Shown here one piece after another: positions 14,855-23,255 of a stretch of DNA of 28,659 bases. The number at the start of each line of letters is the position of its first letter. Within the stretch, counting starts at the first letter, position 1. The position numbers and the translations under genes were made by a program. The notes beneath the pieces are model-generated. The model was given only the letters and a program-made list of their open reading frames with translations, was not told where the DNA came from and did no database searches. Source of the stretch: a virus; the IMG/VR virus record IMGVR_UViG_3300018080_000473, positions 1 to 28,659 of that record; one strand, 5' to 3'.

Positions 14855-15838
14855 ATGGTTTTATTTTTTCAAGACCCATCAGGGTTAGCGCAGGGAATAA
14901 CCCAAGGTGCAGGGGCATTAGCTCAGGCATTGGGAGCAGGGTTAAAAGAAAGAGCAGAGGCACAACGGCTTAAACGTATACTTCAACCTGTAATGTCTCC
15001 TGAAGAGCAAAGAGCACAATTAACAGAAAATGAAGCTTTTAGGGATAAATTTATAAATATGGTTCAGGATGTTGAAGCGACTCGTATGAAGGATGAATCT
15101 ATTCCAGAAGATCAAAAACAATTAACTCCTAACCAATTAGACTTTTTATGGCAATCGCAATTACAACAAGCCACCAAAACTCAACCAGAAACATCTCAAG
15201 GTGTTCCTCAATATTCTCAACAACAAATATTAGCCATTGGACAGAAATACCCTCAACTTGCCTCTTTATTACAGCAAGGACAAATAGCTAAGGAGAAAAT
15301 GGGGATTGCCAGAGAAAAACTAGAATTAGAAAAAAGAAAACAATTATTGGAAGAAGGTGTTATTCCTGAAACAAAAAGACGATCTTATGCTGGTGTTGCT
15401 GACCAAGTAGAAAAATTAATGAAACAAGCTTCTTGGTCAAAAAGAATAACTCCTTTTTCAGAAGAAGGAGCAGAGATTAAAGCATTAGGTGAGCAAATGT
15501 TTGCTGCTATTCGAGACAAAGTAGTCAAAGGTAATATGAGCAAACCAGTTTTCGATTATATTAAAAATACCATAACTGTAAAACCTACTGATACAAATGC
15601 AATGATCCAAGGTAAATTGAATGCATTTCGAAGATATATTAATTCCTTTAAAGAAGGAGAAGATTATAGCAATTTGAGTGTAGCTGATGTAATGAAGATC
15701 GGTGGTAAAAGGAATAGTGACCTTATTGAAAAAGAAACAACTCTTAATAAAAATCAAGCTCAAAAATTTTTAGAAGCAGCTAAAGGAGATAAAGAAAAAG
15801 CAAGACAAATGGCTCGAGATGCGGGATATACTTTTTAG
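14855..15838 (+). CDS. Putative internal virion/ejection protein, 327 aa
   Basis: 327 residues, mostly helical, glutamine-rich (ILQPVMSPEEQRAQLTENEA; QQILAIGQKYPQLASLLQQG). Residues 9-29 (GLAQGITQGAGALAQALGAG) form an amphipathic or hydrophobic glycine/alanine segment that could touch membrane. A coiled coil lies near 145-170 (KEKMGIAREKLELEKRKQLL). It starts 8 bases after the preceding stop, with GAGG upstream. Position between two other helix-rich proteins makes an ejection or internal core role likely; there is no lysozyme or transglycosylase motif. Confidence 0.6.
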   Translation: MVLFFQDPSGLAQGITQGAGALAQALGAGLKERAEAQRLKRILQPVMSPEEQRAQLTENEAFRDKFINMVQDVEATRMKDESIPEDQKQLTPNQLDFLWQSQLQQATKTQPETSQGVPQYSQQQILAIGQKYPQLASLLQQGQIAKEKMGIAREKLELEKRKQLLEEGVIPETKRRSYAGVADQVEKLMKQASWSKRITPFSEEGAEIKALGEQMFAAIRDKVVKGNMSKPVFDYIKNTITVKPTDTNAMIQGKLNAFRRYINSFKEGEDYSNLSVADVMKIGGKRNSDLIEKETTLNKNQAQKFLEAAKGDKEKARQMARDAGYTF

Positions 15839-15847
15839 GAGGATAAT

Positions 15848-17185
15848 ATGGGAGATATATTTGATACAATTGAGACTGCACAAGAACCATCAAAAGGAGC
15901 TCAAGCTGCTTCTAAAGCATTAAGCTTTTATGGATGGAGACCTTCTCCTGAAACTCTTGAGCCAATAAGACATCAGTTAATGCAAAAACTTGTATATCCT
16001 GCTACTGAACTCACTTCTTCATTTTTAGGAGGCATAGGTGATCTTCTAGATTTTGCTAATGAAGTTGCAGTTCGTCCCATTACAGAAAAAATTAGTGGAA
16101 AAGAAAGTTTACCTTTTAAAGAAACCCCATTGGGAAAAATTCTTCCTACTAGTGAAAGAATGCATAGAGGAATAGAAGAATTTGCAGGAGAAAAAATAAA
16201 ACCAGAAACCTTAGGAGAAGAGTTACTTGGAACAGGAATGGGCTTTCTTGGTTCTATTGCTGGACTGGGAGGTTTAAAATATCTTAAAGAGCCTGGAGTT
16301 ATACCTTTTACGAGAAAAGTTATTTCTCCTGCTTTTAAGACATTTCTTACAGCTTTTGCTCCCTCTACAGCTTATGTAGCTTCAAAGAGGGCTGATTTGC
16401 CTCCTGAATTGCAAGTGGCAACTACGTTAGGAACTTCTTTATTGACCCATAAGCTTACAAATAAATCTTTATTTCAAATTAATAATGAACTTTATTCCCT
16501 TGTCGATCAAATGGCTAAAGGTGTAATGCTTCCAACAGAAGAATTAACTGCTCGTTTAAACCGATTACAAGGATTAGTAAAAGGTAAAGGACTTACAACT
16601 GGACCCAAAGGTAAAATCAATGGCCTTATTAATGAAATGCTTGCTAAATCAGAAGGTGGCGCTATACCTCTTGAAAATATGATTCAATGGAGAAAAGACA
16701 TAATTGATGCAAGTAAAGAGTTTAGCAAAGCTGAATTTAAAGGTTCTGAAGGCTTATGGAAACTGCTAAGAGGAACGGTAGATGAAACAATTGGCGATTA
16801 CGAGAAGCTTAACCCTAAGTTTGGCAAAGTTTATAGAGAAGCAAATTCTCTTTATCGTGGTTTGAAAGAATCTAGAAGAATGGAAAGCTTTTTAAAAAAG
16901 AATATCAAAGAATCAGCACTTGGAATAGTTGGTTCACATGTACTTTCTTATTTAAGTGGAATGACAGGAGCTCCAGAAGCAATTTTAGTGGGAGGTAAAC
17001 TTTTCAATTTTGCAAGAGCATTAAAAAGAAATCCTGGTTTCAGAAATGCCTATAAAAATTTGCTTAAAAGTGCAGTTAGAGAGAATGTAAAAGGAACAAC
17101 ACGAGCATTAAGGTCTCTTAATGAACAGGGGAAAAAAGAAGGTTTAAAAGAAGAAAAAAAAGATATTTTTGATGAATTAGATTAA
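15848..17185 (+). CDS. Putative DNA ejection protein, 445 aa
   Basis: 445 residues, helical, with two hydrophobic glycine-rich regions at about 125-145 (LLGTGMGFLGSIAGLGGLKY) and 355-387 (ALGIVGSHVLSYLSGMTGAP). Such regions are typical of phage ejection proteins that insert into the host envelope. GGAGG lies six bases before the ATG. The protein begins MGDIFDTIE and ends KDIFDELD, a short similarity at both termini. I see no lytic enzyme signature. It is the last gene of the assembly operon; its stop overlaps the convergent minus-strand peptide gene by four bases. Confidence 0.65.
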   Translation: MGDIFDTIETAQEPSKGAQAASKALSFYGWRPSPETLEPIRHQLMQKLVYPATELTSSFLGGIGDLLDFANEVAVRPITEKISGKESLPFKETPLGKILPTSERMHRGIEEFAGEKIKPETLGEELLGTGMGFLGSIAGLGGLKYLKEPGVIPFTRKVISPAFKTFLTAFAPSTAYVASKRADLPPELQVATTLGTSLLTHKLTNKSLFQINNELYSLVDQMAKGVMLPTEELTARLNRLQGLVKGKGLTTGPKGKINGLINEMLAKSEGGAIPLENMIQWRKDIIDASKEFSKAEFKGSEGLWKLLRGTVDETIGDYEKLNPKFGKVYREANSLYRGLKESRRMESFLKKNIKESALGIVGSHVLSYLSGMTGAPEAILVGGKLFNFARALKRNPGFRNAYKNLLKSAVRENVKGTTRALRSLNEQGKKEGLKEEKKDIFDELD

Positions 17186-17271
17186 TCCAAAAATTCATTT
17201 TCTTTAGCCCATACATCGCATATAACTATCACAATAATTGTGCCAATTAAAATAAAAAGAAAATAGTTCAT
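17182..17271 (-). CDS. Single-helix membrane peptide (29 aa)
   Basis: Reverse-strand ORF MNYFLFILIGTIIVIVICDV, then WAKENEFLD. Residues 3-19 are one uninterrupted hydrophobic segment, followed by a charged tail. A GAGG site at the end of the upstream RHH gene sits seven bases before the ATG, and the two genes are two bases apart, so they form an operon. No family is recognised. Possible roles are a superinfection-exclusion peptide, a toxin-like peptide or a lysis regulator; the sequence does not say which. It overlaps the end of the convergent ejection gene by four bases. Confidence 0.55.
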   Translation of the reverse strand: MNYFLFILIGTIIVIVICDVWAKENEFLD

Positions 17272-17273
17272 TC

Positions 17274-17435
17274 TTATTCCTCTATATGTTCACCTTTATG
17301 TTTAGTCAAAAACTCTCTTACAGCCTGTACAATTATGTGGTTGATAGATTTGGTATAAATAAAACTTAATTTTCTTAACTCTTTTTCCATATTAGACGGA
17401 AAACGAACCAAGATTCTATATATCCGATTTTCCAT
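17274..17435 (-). CDS. Ribbon-helix-helix (Arc/CopG-type) DNA-binding protein, 53 aa
   Basis: Reverse-strand ORF from ATG 17435. It has the three-part RHH pattern: a beta strand with alternating residues (YRILVRFP, 6-13), helix A (NMEKELRKLSFIYTKS, 15-30) and helix B (INHIIVQAVREFLTKH, 31-46). RHH proteins are dimers that insert the paired strands into the DNA major groove and usually repress. 'RFP...E.EL...A......S.N..I..AV..FL' is the classical signature. It is first in a two-gene operon with the membrane peptide. A near-consensus promoter lies directly in front, leaving almost no 5' leader. The inverted repeat at 17522-17545 is a candidate operator for the fibre genes. Confidence 0.8.
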   Translation of the reverse strand: MENRIYRILVRFPSNMEKELRKLSFIYTKSINHIIVQAVREFLTKHKGEHIEE

Positions 17436-17441
17436 AATATC

Positions 17442-17470
17442 ATTATATCACATTCTTTCTAAGACTACAA
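17442..17470 (-). promoter_or_regulatory. Near-consensus leftward promoter for the RHH gene, leaderless transcript expected
   Basis: On the reverse strand, TTGTAG (17465-17470), exactly 17 bases, then consensus TATAAT (17442-17447). Only six bases separate the -10 box from the ATG, so transcription should start at or next to the start codon. Confidence 0.65.
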
Positions 17471-17521
17471 TAATACTTAGTTTTTTAATAATTAAAATAA
17501 TACTTTGCATGTAAATAGCCA

Positions 17522-17545
17522 TTTTAATAACGGGCTGTATTAAAA
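17522..17545. promoter_or_regulatory. Inverted repeat just before the first fibre gene
   Basis: Arms TTTTAATA (17522-17529) and TATTAAAA (17538-17545) around an 8-base GC-rich centre (ACGGGCTG). It lies 6 bases before the GAGAGG ribosome site of the first fibre gene and about 90 bases from the RHH start. It is a candidate operator for the RHH protein or an RNA hairpin over the leader. Confidence 0.4.
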
Positions 17546-17559
17546 ATTGAGAGGAAACA

Positions 17560-19047
17560 ATGTCAAAAAAAATATATCATGCATATGGCTTAGAGGCTGC
17601 TTTAATAGAAGTCCCAAGCATGCCAGTGATAGCTGATCGAGCTCCTACCGCTAGTGATGATAACTTTGCGTTAGGACAGTCTTGGGTTCACGCATCTGCT
17701 GGCAATATTTATTTTATGGCAGATAGTGGCACGTGGGTAGCGGCCGGCGGTGCTGCTGGAACGGTTGCTTCTCTTCGTGGGGATGATGGAGCATCAGCTC
17801 TACCGACAGGAGGAGGAACGATTAATATCTATGGAACAGCTGCTCAAGGGATAACTACTTCAGGAGCTGTTGCCAACACTATAACAATTACCGTTCAAGA
17901 TGCTACGACTGTCGTCAAGGGTGTGACAAGACACGCAACCACTGCAGAAACTCAGACAGGAACAGCTACTAATATATCAGTAACTCCTGATGGGCTTAAC
18001 GCTAAGTTGTTAGACTGTCCACAATACCGTGTTCCTTATGGAAACGGGGCAGCTAGCGCGTTAGGTTATGTAGCTAACTTGTTGGATGGTGAATTTGTTG
18101 GTGGAGTAACAGGAGCTGCTCCTGCTGCTGGTTCTATCACTTCAACTGGTGGAACGATAGCGATAACTACACCTGCTGCACCGGACATTAACTTAGAAAT
18201 ATCTGGCGCTGTCATTAATCAAATTGCTGTTGATTCAGGCGCTGCTATTAGTGGAGTTGCCGGTAATGTTAATCTCCAGGGGCCAACACTTATTACTGGC
18301 GCTGGTGTAAGGACAAGGAATGTAGGAGGTTCCCCTAATGTAGGTTTAGAGCTTTATTCGCCATATACTGGTGGAGATTTTGCTTTTCAAGAGACAACTG
18401 GCGGTTCTACTCGAAGAGTAACTGTGGAATCCACAGTCGATGCGGGTGGATCGGCTGCTACCTTTAGAGCACAAGTTGCTGGAGGAACTTCTGATGATGC
18501 ATATTCTGAGTATGGAGTTACTGGCGGTCTTTACTATTCTTCTGGTATCGACAATTCAGATGGTGATCGCTACAAAGTTACAGGCAATAATGCTGCTGTC
18601 ACTCCTTCGTCTGGTACTGACTGGTTAGAAATAGACCACACTGGAGGACAGCTTATTTTCCATGATCAGATTAGGTTTGAATCATCTGTTGCTAACACGG
18701 TAGATGAAGTAAAAGTTCAGTCGGCTGTTCAGACAGTGGGAGCCGTTACTTCTACCTTATGGTCATATACCTTATTAGCTGGGGAAGCTATCCAGTTCAA
18801 TGCAGACTTTCTCGGATTTGATTCAGTTGGAGGAGAAGCCGGCGGAGGTAGGGCTATTGGTGTGGGAACACATACTGGCGGTGTCGCTGTAAAGGTTGGC
18901 GAAGATATTAGTTACAGTGAAAACTTTAGCGGAGGAGCTGGAGTTATAGCTGTTGATGTTAATGGTAACGATATTAGGTTAAGGGTGACTGGAATTGCAG
19001 CTACTACCATTGATTGGAAAGCAACTATTAGATACATGTTAATTTAA
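17560..19047 (+). CDS. Tail fibre protein 1 (495 aa)
   Basis: 495 residues, Gly/Thr/Ala-rich and beta-repetitive. The N-terminus contains DNFALGQSWVHASAGNIYFM, a common fibre-anchor motif. Residues about 120-155 (VKGVTRHATTAETQTGTATN ... VTPDGLNAKL) are the 'ATxAE.xxG.xxxxxVTP..L' fibre repeat. The module YSSGIDNSDGDRYKV follows, and the protein ends in the shared terminal domain '[VLI]RVTG....T..W.....Y'. The second half is clearly paralogous to that of the next gene. It probably forms a trimeric fibre that binds the host surface. GAGAGGAAACA precedes the ATG, with the inverted repeat just upstream. Confidence 0.8.
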   Translation: MSKKIYHAYGLEAALIEVPSMPVIADRAPTASDDNFALGQSWVHASAGNIYFMADSGTWVAAGGAAGTVASLRGDDGASALPTGGGTINIYGTAAQGITTSGAVANTITITVQDATTVVKGVTRHATTAETQTGTATNISVTPDGLNAKLLDCPQYRVPYGNGAASALGYVANLLDGEFVGGVTGAAPAAGSITSTGGTIAITTPAAPDINLEISGAVINQIAVDSGAAISGVAGNVNLQGPTLITGAGVRTRNVGGSPNVGLELYSPYTGGDFAFQETTGGSTRRVTVESTVDAGGSAATFRAQVAGGTSDDAYSEYGVTGGLYYSSGIDNSDGDRYKVTGNNAAVTPSSGTDWLEIDHTGGQLIFHDQIRFESSVANTVDEVKVQSAVQTVGAVTSTLWSYTLLAGEAIQFNADFLGFDSVGGEAGGGRAIGVGTHTGGVAVKVGEDISYSENFSGGAGVIAVDVNGNDIRLRVTGIAATTIDWKATIRYMLI

Positions 19048-19058
19048 GAGGTAAAAAT

Positions 19059-20687
19059 ATGAGCTTAAGTACAAGATTTACTGATGGCGATCCGTACTAT
19101 TCTATGCAATTACCTGCTGGTGGCCAACAATGGGTCATTGGTATTGATGATTCGGATGGTGATCGCTGTAAACTTTTGCCTGCTGCCAATCCATCTGTTG
19201 CTGGGACGAGAGCATTTTCTGCTGATCCAACGACAGGGGTTATGGCGGTAACTAACCTATCCTTTGACGACCACGTATCCACATTAAGTGCGGATGGCCA
19301 AGTCTGGATAGGAGCTGCTGGTGGCGTACCAACGCCTGCCACCATTACGGCCGGGACTGCTGCTAGCGTAGTTAACGCTGCCAATTCCATTACTATTGGA
19401 GTAGATGGAACTGTCGCCACTACTTATACATGCGATGGGGCGTCATCAGCAACACCTGCTGCCAATAACCTGAACATATTGGGAACAGCAGCCCAAGGCA
19501 TATCTACTGCTGGGGCTGGTTCTACCGTTACTTTAACGATTCAAGATGCTACTGATGCTTTAAAAGGAGTAGTTGAATTAGCCACAGGAGCAGAAGTAAC
19601 CACTGGTACTGATACTTCAAGACCAGTCGTTCCTAGCACATTAACTACTAAATTAGGAGCTCAAACATTACATGGTGTTCCTTATGGAGGAGGCGCTGGT
19701 ACTAATTTGAGTTGGCTAGGAGAAGCTAGTGATGGTCAGCTTATAATTGGGCAGACAGGAGGAGTTCCTGTTTTAGCTACCCTTACAGCAGGAGCTGGAA
19801 TAGGTATTGCTAATGCTGCAGGATCTATTACTATCTCCAATACTGGAGGAGTTGCTTCCACATTTACTGCGGAAGATGCTACTACTTGTACTCCTGCTGC
19901 TGGTAATACTAACTTTGTCGGAACTGGAACAAATGGTATCTCAACAACAGCTGCTGGCAACACGATGACTATCTTGATGGATTCGCCTTATGCTGATGGG
20001 GACTTTTCATTTGAGTCTCAGGTTGGAGGAGCTACAAGAATACTTACTGTTCAGAATACTGTAGACCAAGCCAATTCTGAAGCAGAAGTTCTGATCCAGG
20101 TAGCTGGAGGTTTGTCTTATGATGCGTATGTTGAATATGGAATTGCAGGAACCAAGTTTTATTCAACAGGTATCGATAATTCCCAATCAGATATCTGGAA
20201 ATTAACGACCGATACGGCATCAACAGATCCATCTTCTGGAACTACGATGATGGAAGTAAATTCTACTACTTCTGTTAAGTTCTACAGAGAACTTCAGTTT
20301 GATGGAGTTTCTGCAGGTTATACCGGATCAGAAGAGCATTTAGTACAAGCTGCTGTTCAGACAACAGATGCAGTTCAATCGACCCTTTGGTCATTAACAT
20401 TGGCTGCTAACCAAGCAATCACTGTCGAAGCAAGGATATGCGCACCAAATTCAACTCATGGAGCTATGGTTGGAGGCAATCTTTTAGTTTGTGCAAGACG
20501 AGCTGGTGCTGGTGCTGCTTTAGCACAAGCGCCTGTTGTTAATGTCTTAGAAGATGCAGCTGGTGCCCCAACATTTACTGCTGATGTTAACGGCAATGAT
20601 GTAAGAATTAGAATAACTGGAGAAGCTGGTACAACATACAACTGGGTAGGAACTATCAGATATCATTTGGTTAATACTAATGCTTAA
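19059..20687 (+). CDS. Tail fibre protein 2 (542 aa), paralogue of fibre 1
   Basis: 542 residues with the same module set: VIGIDDSDGDRCKLLPAANP near the N-terminus, two 'DGQ..IG..GGVP..AT.TAG' modules (starting SADGQVWIGAAGGVP and SDGQLIIGQTGGVP), an 'LATGAE...G......VP..L' fibre repeat, YSTGIDNSQSDIWKL, and the terminal domain ending IRITGEAGTTYNWVGTIRY. From about residue 310 onward it aligns with fibre 1 through equivalent motifs. Several fibre genes in series usually means a branched or heterotrimeric host-recognition apparatus. It starts 11 bases after fibre 1, with GAGG upstream. Confidence 0.8.
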   Translation: MSLSTRFTDGDPYYSMQLPAGGQQWVIGIDDSDGDRCKLLPAANPSVAGTRAFSADPTTGVMAVTNLSFDDHVSTLSADGQVWIGAAGGVPTPATITAGTAASVVNAANSITIGVDGTVATTYTCDGASSATPAANNLNILGTAAQGISTAGAGSTVTLTIQDATDALKGVVELATGAEVTTGTDTSRPVVPSTLTTKLGAQTLHGVPYGGGAGTNLSWLGEASDGQLIIGQTGGVPVLATLTAGAGIGIANAAGSITISNTGGVASTFTAEDATTCTPAAGNTNFVGTGTNGISTTAAGNTMTILMDSPYADGDFSFESQVGGATRILTVQNTVDQANSEAEVLIQVAGGLSYDAYVEYGIAGTKFYSTGIDNSQSDIWKLTTDTASTDPSSGTTMMEVNSTTSVKFYRELQFDGVSAGYTGSEEHLVQAAVQTTDAVQSTLWSLTLAANQAITVEARICAPNSTHGAMVGGNLLVCARRAGAGAALAQAPVVNVLEDAAGAPTFTADVNGNDVRIRITGEAGTTYNWVGTIRYHLVNTNA

Positions 20688-20699
20688 CAAACGTAAAGG

Positions 20700-20719
20700 G
20701 AGAGGGTATATACCCTCTC
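20700..20719 (+). other. Perfect 20-base palindrome between fibre genes
   Basis: GAGAGGGTAT followed by its exact complement ATACCCTCTC. As RNA it forms an 8-bp hairpin with a 4-base loop. There is no T-run after it, so it is not a standard terminator; it may stabilise or separate the upstream mRNA, or partly attenuate the next genes. Confidence 0.5.
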
Positions 20720-20734
20720 TCTTGTGGAGATAAT

Positions 20735-22144
20735 ATGACTAGATTTTATACAGACAATATAACCTTTGATGATGGAACTTCCTTTCTTGATACTACGGGA
20801 GAAATATGGCTTGGTCAGACGGGAGGGAATCCAACAGTTTCCCAATTGTCTGCGGATTTTGATACAAGTGCAGGCACAAAGATAACTGACAGCACTAATA
20901 TATTTTATGTAGATAAAGGAGGAAATGATTCAAATGATGGAAAAACTTTATCTCGAGCTAAACTAACTATTGGGTCAGCTATCACTGCTGCTGGAGTTGG
21001 TCCTGCTGTCATTTTAATTAATCCTGGAACCTATGTAGAAAACATTTCGTTAACATCTTCTGTCTCATTAATAGGAATGCAGTCAGGTGTTGATGATCGT
21101 ATCGTTCAGGTGACAGGAGGTCTTACTATCAATTTAACAGGAAGAGCCTGTATTGAGAATATTAACTTCATGCCACCAAGTGGAGTTGTCGGTATAACGA
21201 TGACGGGAGCTAATGTATGTACAGCTTCTATTACTAACTGTAATTTTGAAATGAACAATGCCGTAGGTATCAATTTAACTAACGACAATATGGATTTACT
21301 TTGTACTCATATTAGGTTAGTGGGTGCCGTTGGGAGCAATACTATTACTGCTACTGGCGGATGTATAGCCATCCTTCATGGAGAGCTTGAAGGAGGTGAT
21401 GTTATTGCTCTTTCTGGAACGAATGAATATAGCCAACTTGGAGGGGTTATTAATGACGTAGGATTTACATTAGCTGACACCTCAGTTCTTTCTATCTTTC
21501 AAGGAGTGGTAAGTAGTGGTGCAGATGTAGCTATTGATATTGGGGCAACAGCTGAAGTCACTTTAAGGGGAACGGCTATTTTCTGTAATCATGTTGGGGG
21601 AAATGCTATCACTGGAACAGGAACATTGATTTGGGCATCTGTTACTTTGGCGGGAACAGCGACATCTATTCAAGCTGGTCTTTTACCAGGAACTATGAGT
21701 TGGCATCCATTTGGTTCAACTTCAGTCGTTGGTGTTAATAGTTATAATTCAGATTACTTTTCGGCAAATAGTGCAACAGGTGAAGTAACGTTAGCGCAAT
21801 ATGAAACTGATACTGGTCAAACGATAGGTGCTGTTAACGATGATGTGCTTACATTAGACCTAGGAGGGACGGCTGGTGGCTATATTCTTGAAGCAGAAAT
21901 AATTGGCTTTGAATCAAGCGGGCCAGCTATAGGATGGATAAAATTAGTTGGTGGAGCAAGAACAACTGGAGCTGCTTCAACTGTTGTTGGAACGACTGGT
22001 AAAGACATTGGTTGTGATACATCGTTAGATGGAATAACAGCTCAATATGTAGCTAGTGGCAACGATATTATTGTTCGTGTCACTGGGGTAGTCGCTTTAA
22101 CTATTAATTGGAAGGTTAAATTAACTTATACATTTATATCTTAA
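20735..22144 (+). CDS. Tail fibre protein 3 with right-handed beta-helix (469 aa)
   Basis: The N-terminus has the cassette FDDGTSFLDTTGEIWLGQTG shared with fibre 4. Residues 57-105 (FYVDKGGNDSNDGKTLSRAK ... VILINPGTYVENISL) are the classical entry of a pectate-lyase-like right-handed beta-helix, which continues to about 330 in repeated strands (IENINFMPPSGVVGITMTGA; ASITNCNFEMNNAVGINLTN). The C-terminus (about 375-469) is the shared terminal domain, including IIGFESSGPAIGWIKLVGGA and VRVTGVVALTINWKVKL. Beta-helix fibres bind and sometimes cleave surface polysaccharide; no catalytic residues can be assigned by eye. GGAG lies before the ATG. Confidence 0.8.
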   Translation: MTRFYTDNITFDDGTSFLDTTGEIWLGQTGGNPTVSQLSADFDTSAGTKITDSTNIFYVDKGGNDSNDGKTLSRAKLTIGSAITAAGVGPAVILINPGTYVENISLTSSVSLIGMQSGVDDRIVQVTGGLTINLTGRACIENINFMPPSGVVGITMTGANVCTASITNCNFEMNNAVGINLTNDNMDLLCTHIRLVGAVGSNTITATGGCIAILHGELEGGDVIALSGTNEYSQLGGVINDVGFTLADTSVLSIFQGVVSSGADVAIDIGATAEVTLRGTAIFCNHVGGNAITGTGTLIWASVTLAGTATSIQAGLLPGTMSWHPFGSTSVVGVNSYNSDYFSANSATGEVTLAQYETDTGQTIGAVNDDVLTLDLGGTAGGYILEAEIIGFESSGPAIGWIKLVGGARTTGAASTVVGTTGKDIGCDTSLDGITAQYVASGNDIIVRVTGVVALTINWKVKLTYTFIS

Positions 22145-22167
22145 AATAAAATTATGAGGTAAAATTT

Positions 22168-23244
22168 ATGACAACAAGTCCTGTTGGAAACATTAACAGA
22201 GTATCTAGAGTAGACAATATCTCATTTGATAATGGTACATCTATTCTTGATACTGACGGACAAGTGTGGATAGGCAATAGCGCTGGTAATCCCGGTCCTG
22301 CTACCCTAACACAACCTGCTGCCGGTATAACTATTACTGGTGGGGCTAATTCAATAACATTTGCTTTAGCTAATGATTTATCAGCAGTTGAGGGCATAGC
22401 TACTACTGGTGTGGCTTCTCGAACAGCTGCTGACACGTGGGCTACTTCATCTATAACTCAAAATGCAGTTATTGTTGGAGCTGCCGGAGAGCTTCTTTCA
22501 AATATAGGACCCTTAACTGATGGACAACTCCCAATTGGCTCAACGGGAAATCCGCCTGTCGCTGCGAGCCTTACTCAACCAGCTGCTGGTATAACTATTA
22601 CCGGAGGAGCTGGAAGCATAACATTTGCTTTAGCTAATGATTTAGCTGCTGTAGAAGGTCTTGCGGGAACTGGTCTTTCTAGCAGAACAGCTGCTGATAC
22701 ATGGACAACTTCTTCTGTTACCCAGAATGCTATACTTTATGGGGGAGCTGGTCAGACTGTATCTAACCTTGGTCCTTTAACCGATGGACAATTGGTGATT
22801 GGGTCAAGTGGGCTGGCGCCAAACGCAGCAACTCTTGCTACGGGAACGGGTATTACGGTAACTAATGGAGCGGGTGTAATTACGATAGCTGCTGCTGATG
22901 CTGCTGAAGGAACAGGCCAAACTATTGGTGCCGTTACTGATGATTTGGTCACTGTTGCATTAGGAGTCACTGCTGGAAATTATATCTTTAAGGCTTATAT
23001 TACTGGCTTTGAATCGACAGGGCCTGGAGGAGCTTTTATTGAACTAACTGGTGGCGGACGAACTACTGGAGCTGCTTCAACAAAAGTATCTACTACTGTT
23101 AAGAATATTGGATCTGATGCAGCACTAGTTGGAGTCACTGCTGACTATGTAGCTAATGTTAATTCAATTATTGTTAGAGTAACAGGAGTGGCTGGATTGA
23201 CTATTAACTGGAATGCTAAAGTTACTTATGCATTTGTATCATAA
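22168..23244 (+). CDS. Tail fibre protein 4 with tandem 88-residue repeats (358 aa)
   Basis: After the N-terminal cassette (ISFDNGTSILDTDGQVWIG) come two full 88-residue repeats (residues 30-117 and 118-205) and a partial third starting at 206. The repeat contains 'LTQPAAGITITGGA.SITFAL', 'ANDL.AVEG', 'SRTAADTW' and 'GPLTDGQ', motifs common in phage fibres. The C-terminal domain (about 250-358: AYITGFESTGPGGAFIELTG ... VRVTGVAGLTINWNAKV) is a near copy of that of fibre 3. It is likely a thin fibre whose length depends on repeat number. GAGG precedes the start. Confidence 0.8.
   Translation: MTTSPVGNINRVSRVDNISFDNGTSILDTDGQVWIGNSAGNPGPATLTQPAAGITITGGANSITFALANDLSAVEGIATTGVASRTAADTWATSSITQNAVIVGAAGELLSNIGPLTDGQLPIGSTGNPPVAASLTQPAAGITITGGAGSITFALANDLAAVEGLAGTGLSSRTAADTWTTSSVTQNAILYGGAGQTVSNLGPLTDGQLVIGSSGLAPNAATLATGTGITVTNGAGVITIAAADAAEGTGQTIGAVTDDLVTVALGVTAGNYIFKAYITGFESTGPGGAFIELTGGGRTTGAASTKVSTTVKNIGSDAALVGVTADYVANVNSIIVRVTGVAGLTINWNAKVTYAFVS
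22255..22782 (+). repeat. Two tandem 264-bp repeats in fibre gene 4
   Basis: Units 22255-22518 and 22519-22782 encode 88 residues each, in frame. Parts are identical at DNA level, such as a 27-base run covering ATAACATTTGCTTTAGCTAA in both. Elsewhere they differ mostly at third positions. A third, partial unit begins at 22783. Confidence 0.8.
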
Positions 23245-23255
23245 GTAGGTAAATT

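Noticed and set aside
19097-19420. Reverse frame of 107 residues in fibre gene 2, and similar reverse frames at 8880, 19736, 20456, 21106, 22152, 22752 and 23550
   Set aside because: These are antisense shadows of Gly/Ala/Thr-rich fibre codons (GCT, ACT, GGA read backwards as proline, valine, serine). None has a ribosome site and all lie within strong plus-strand genes.
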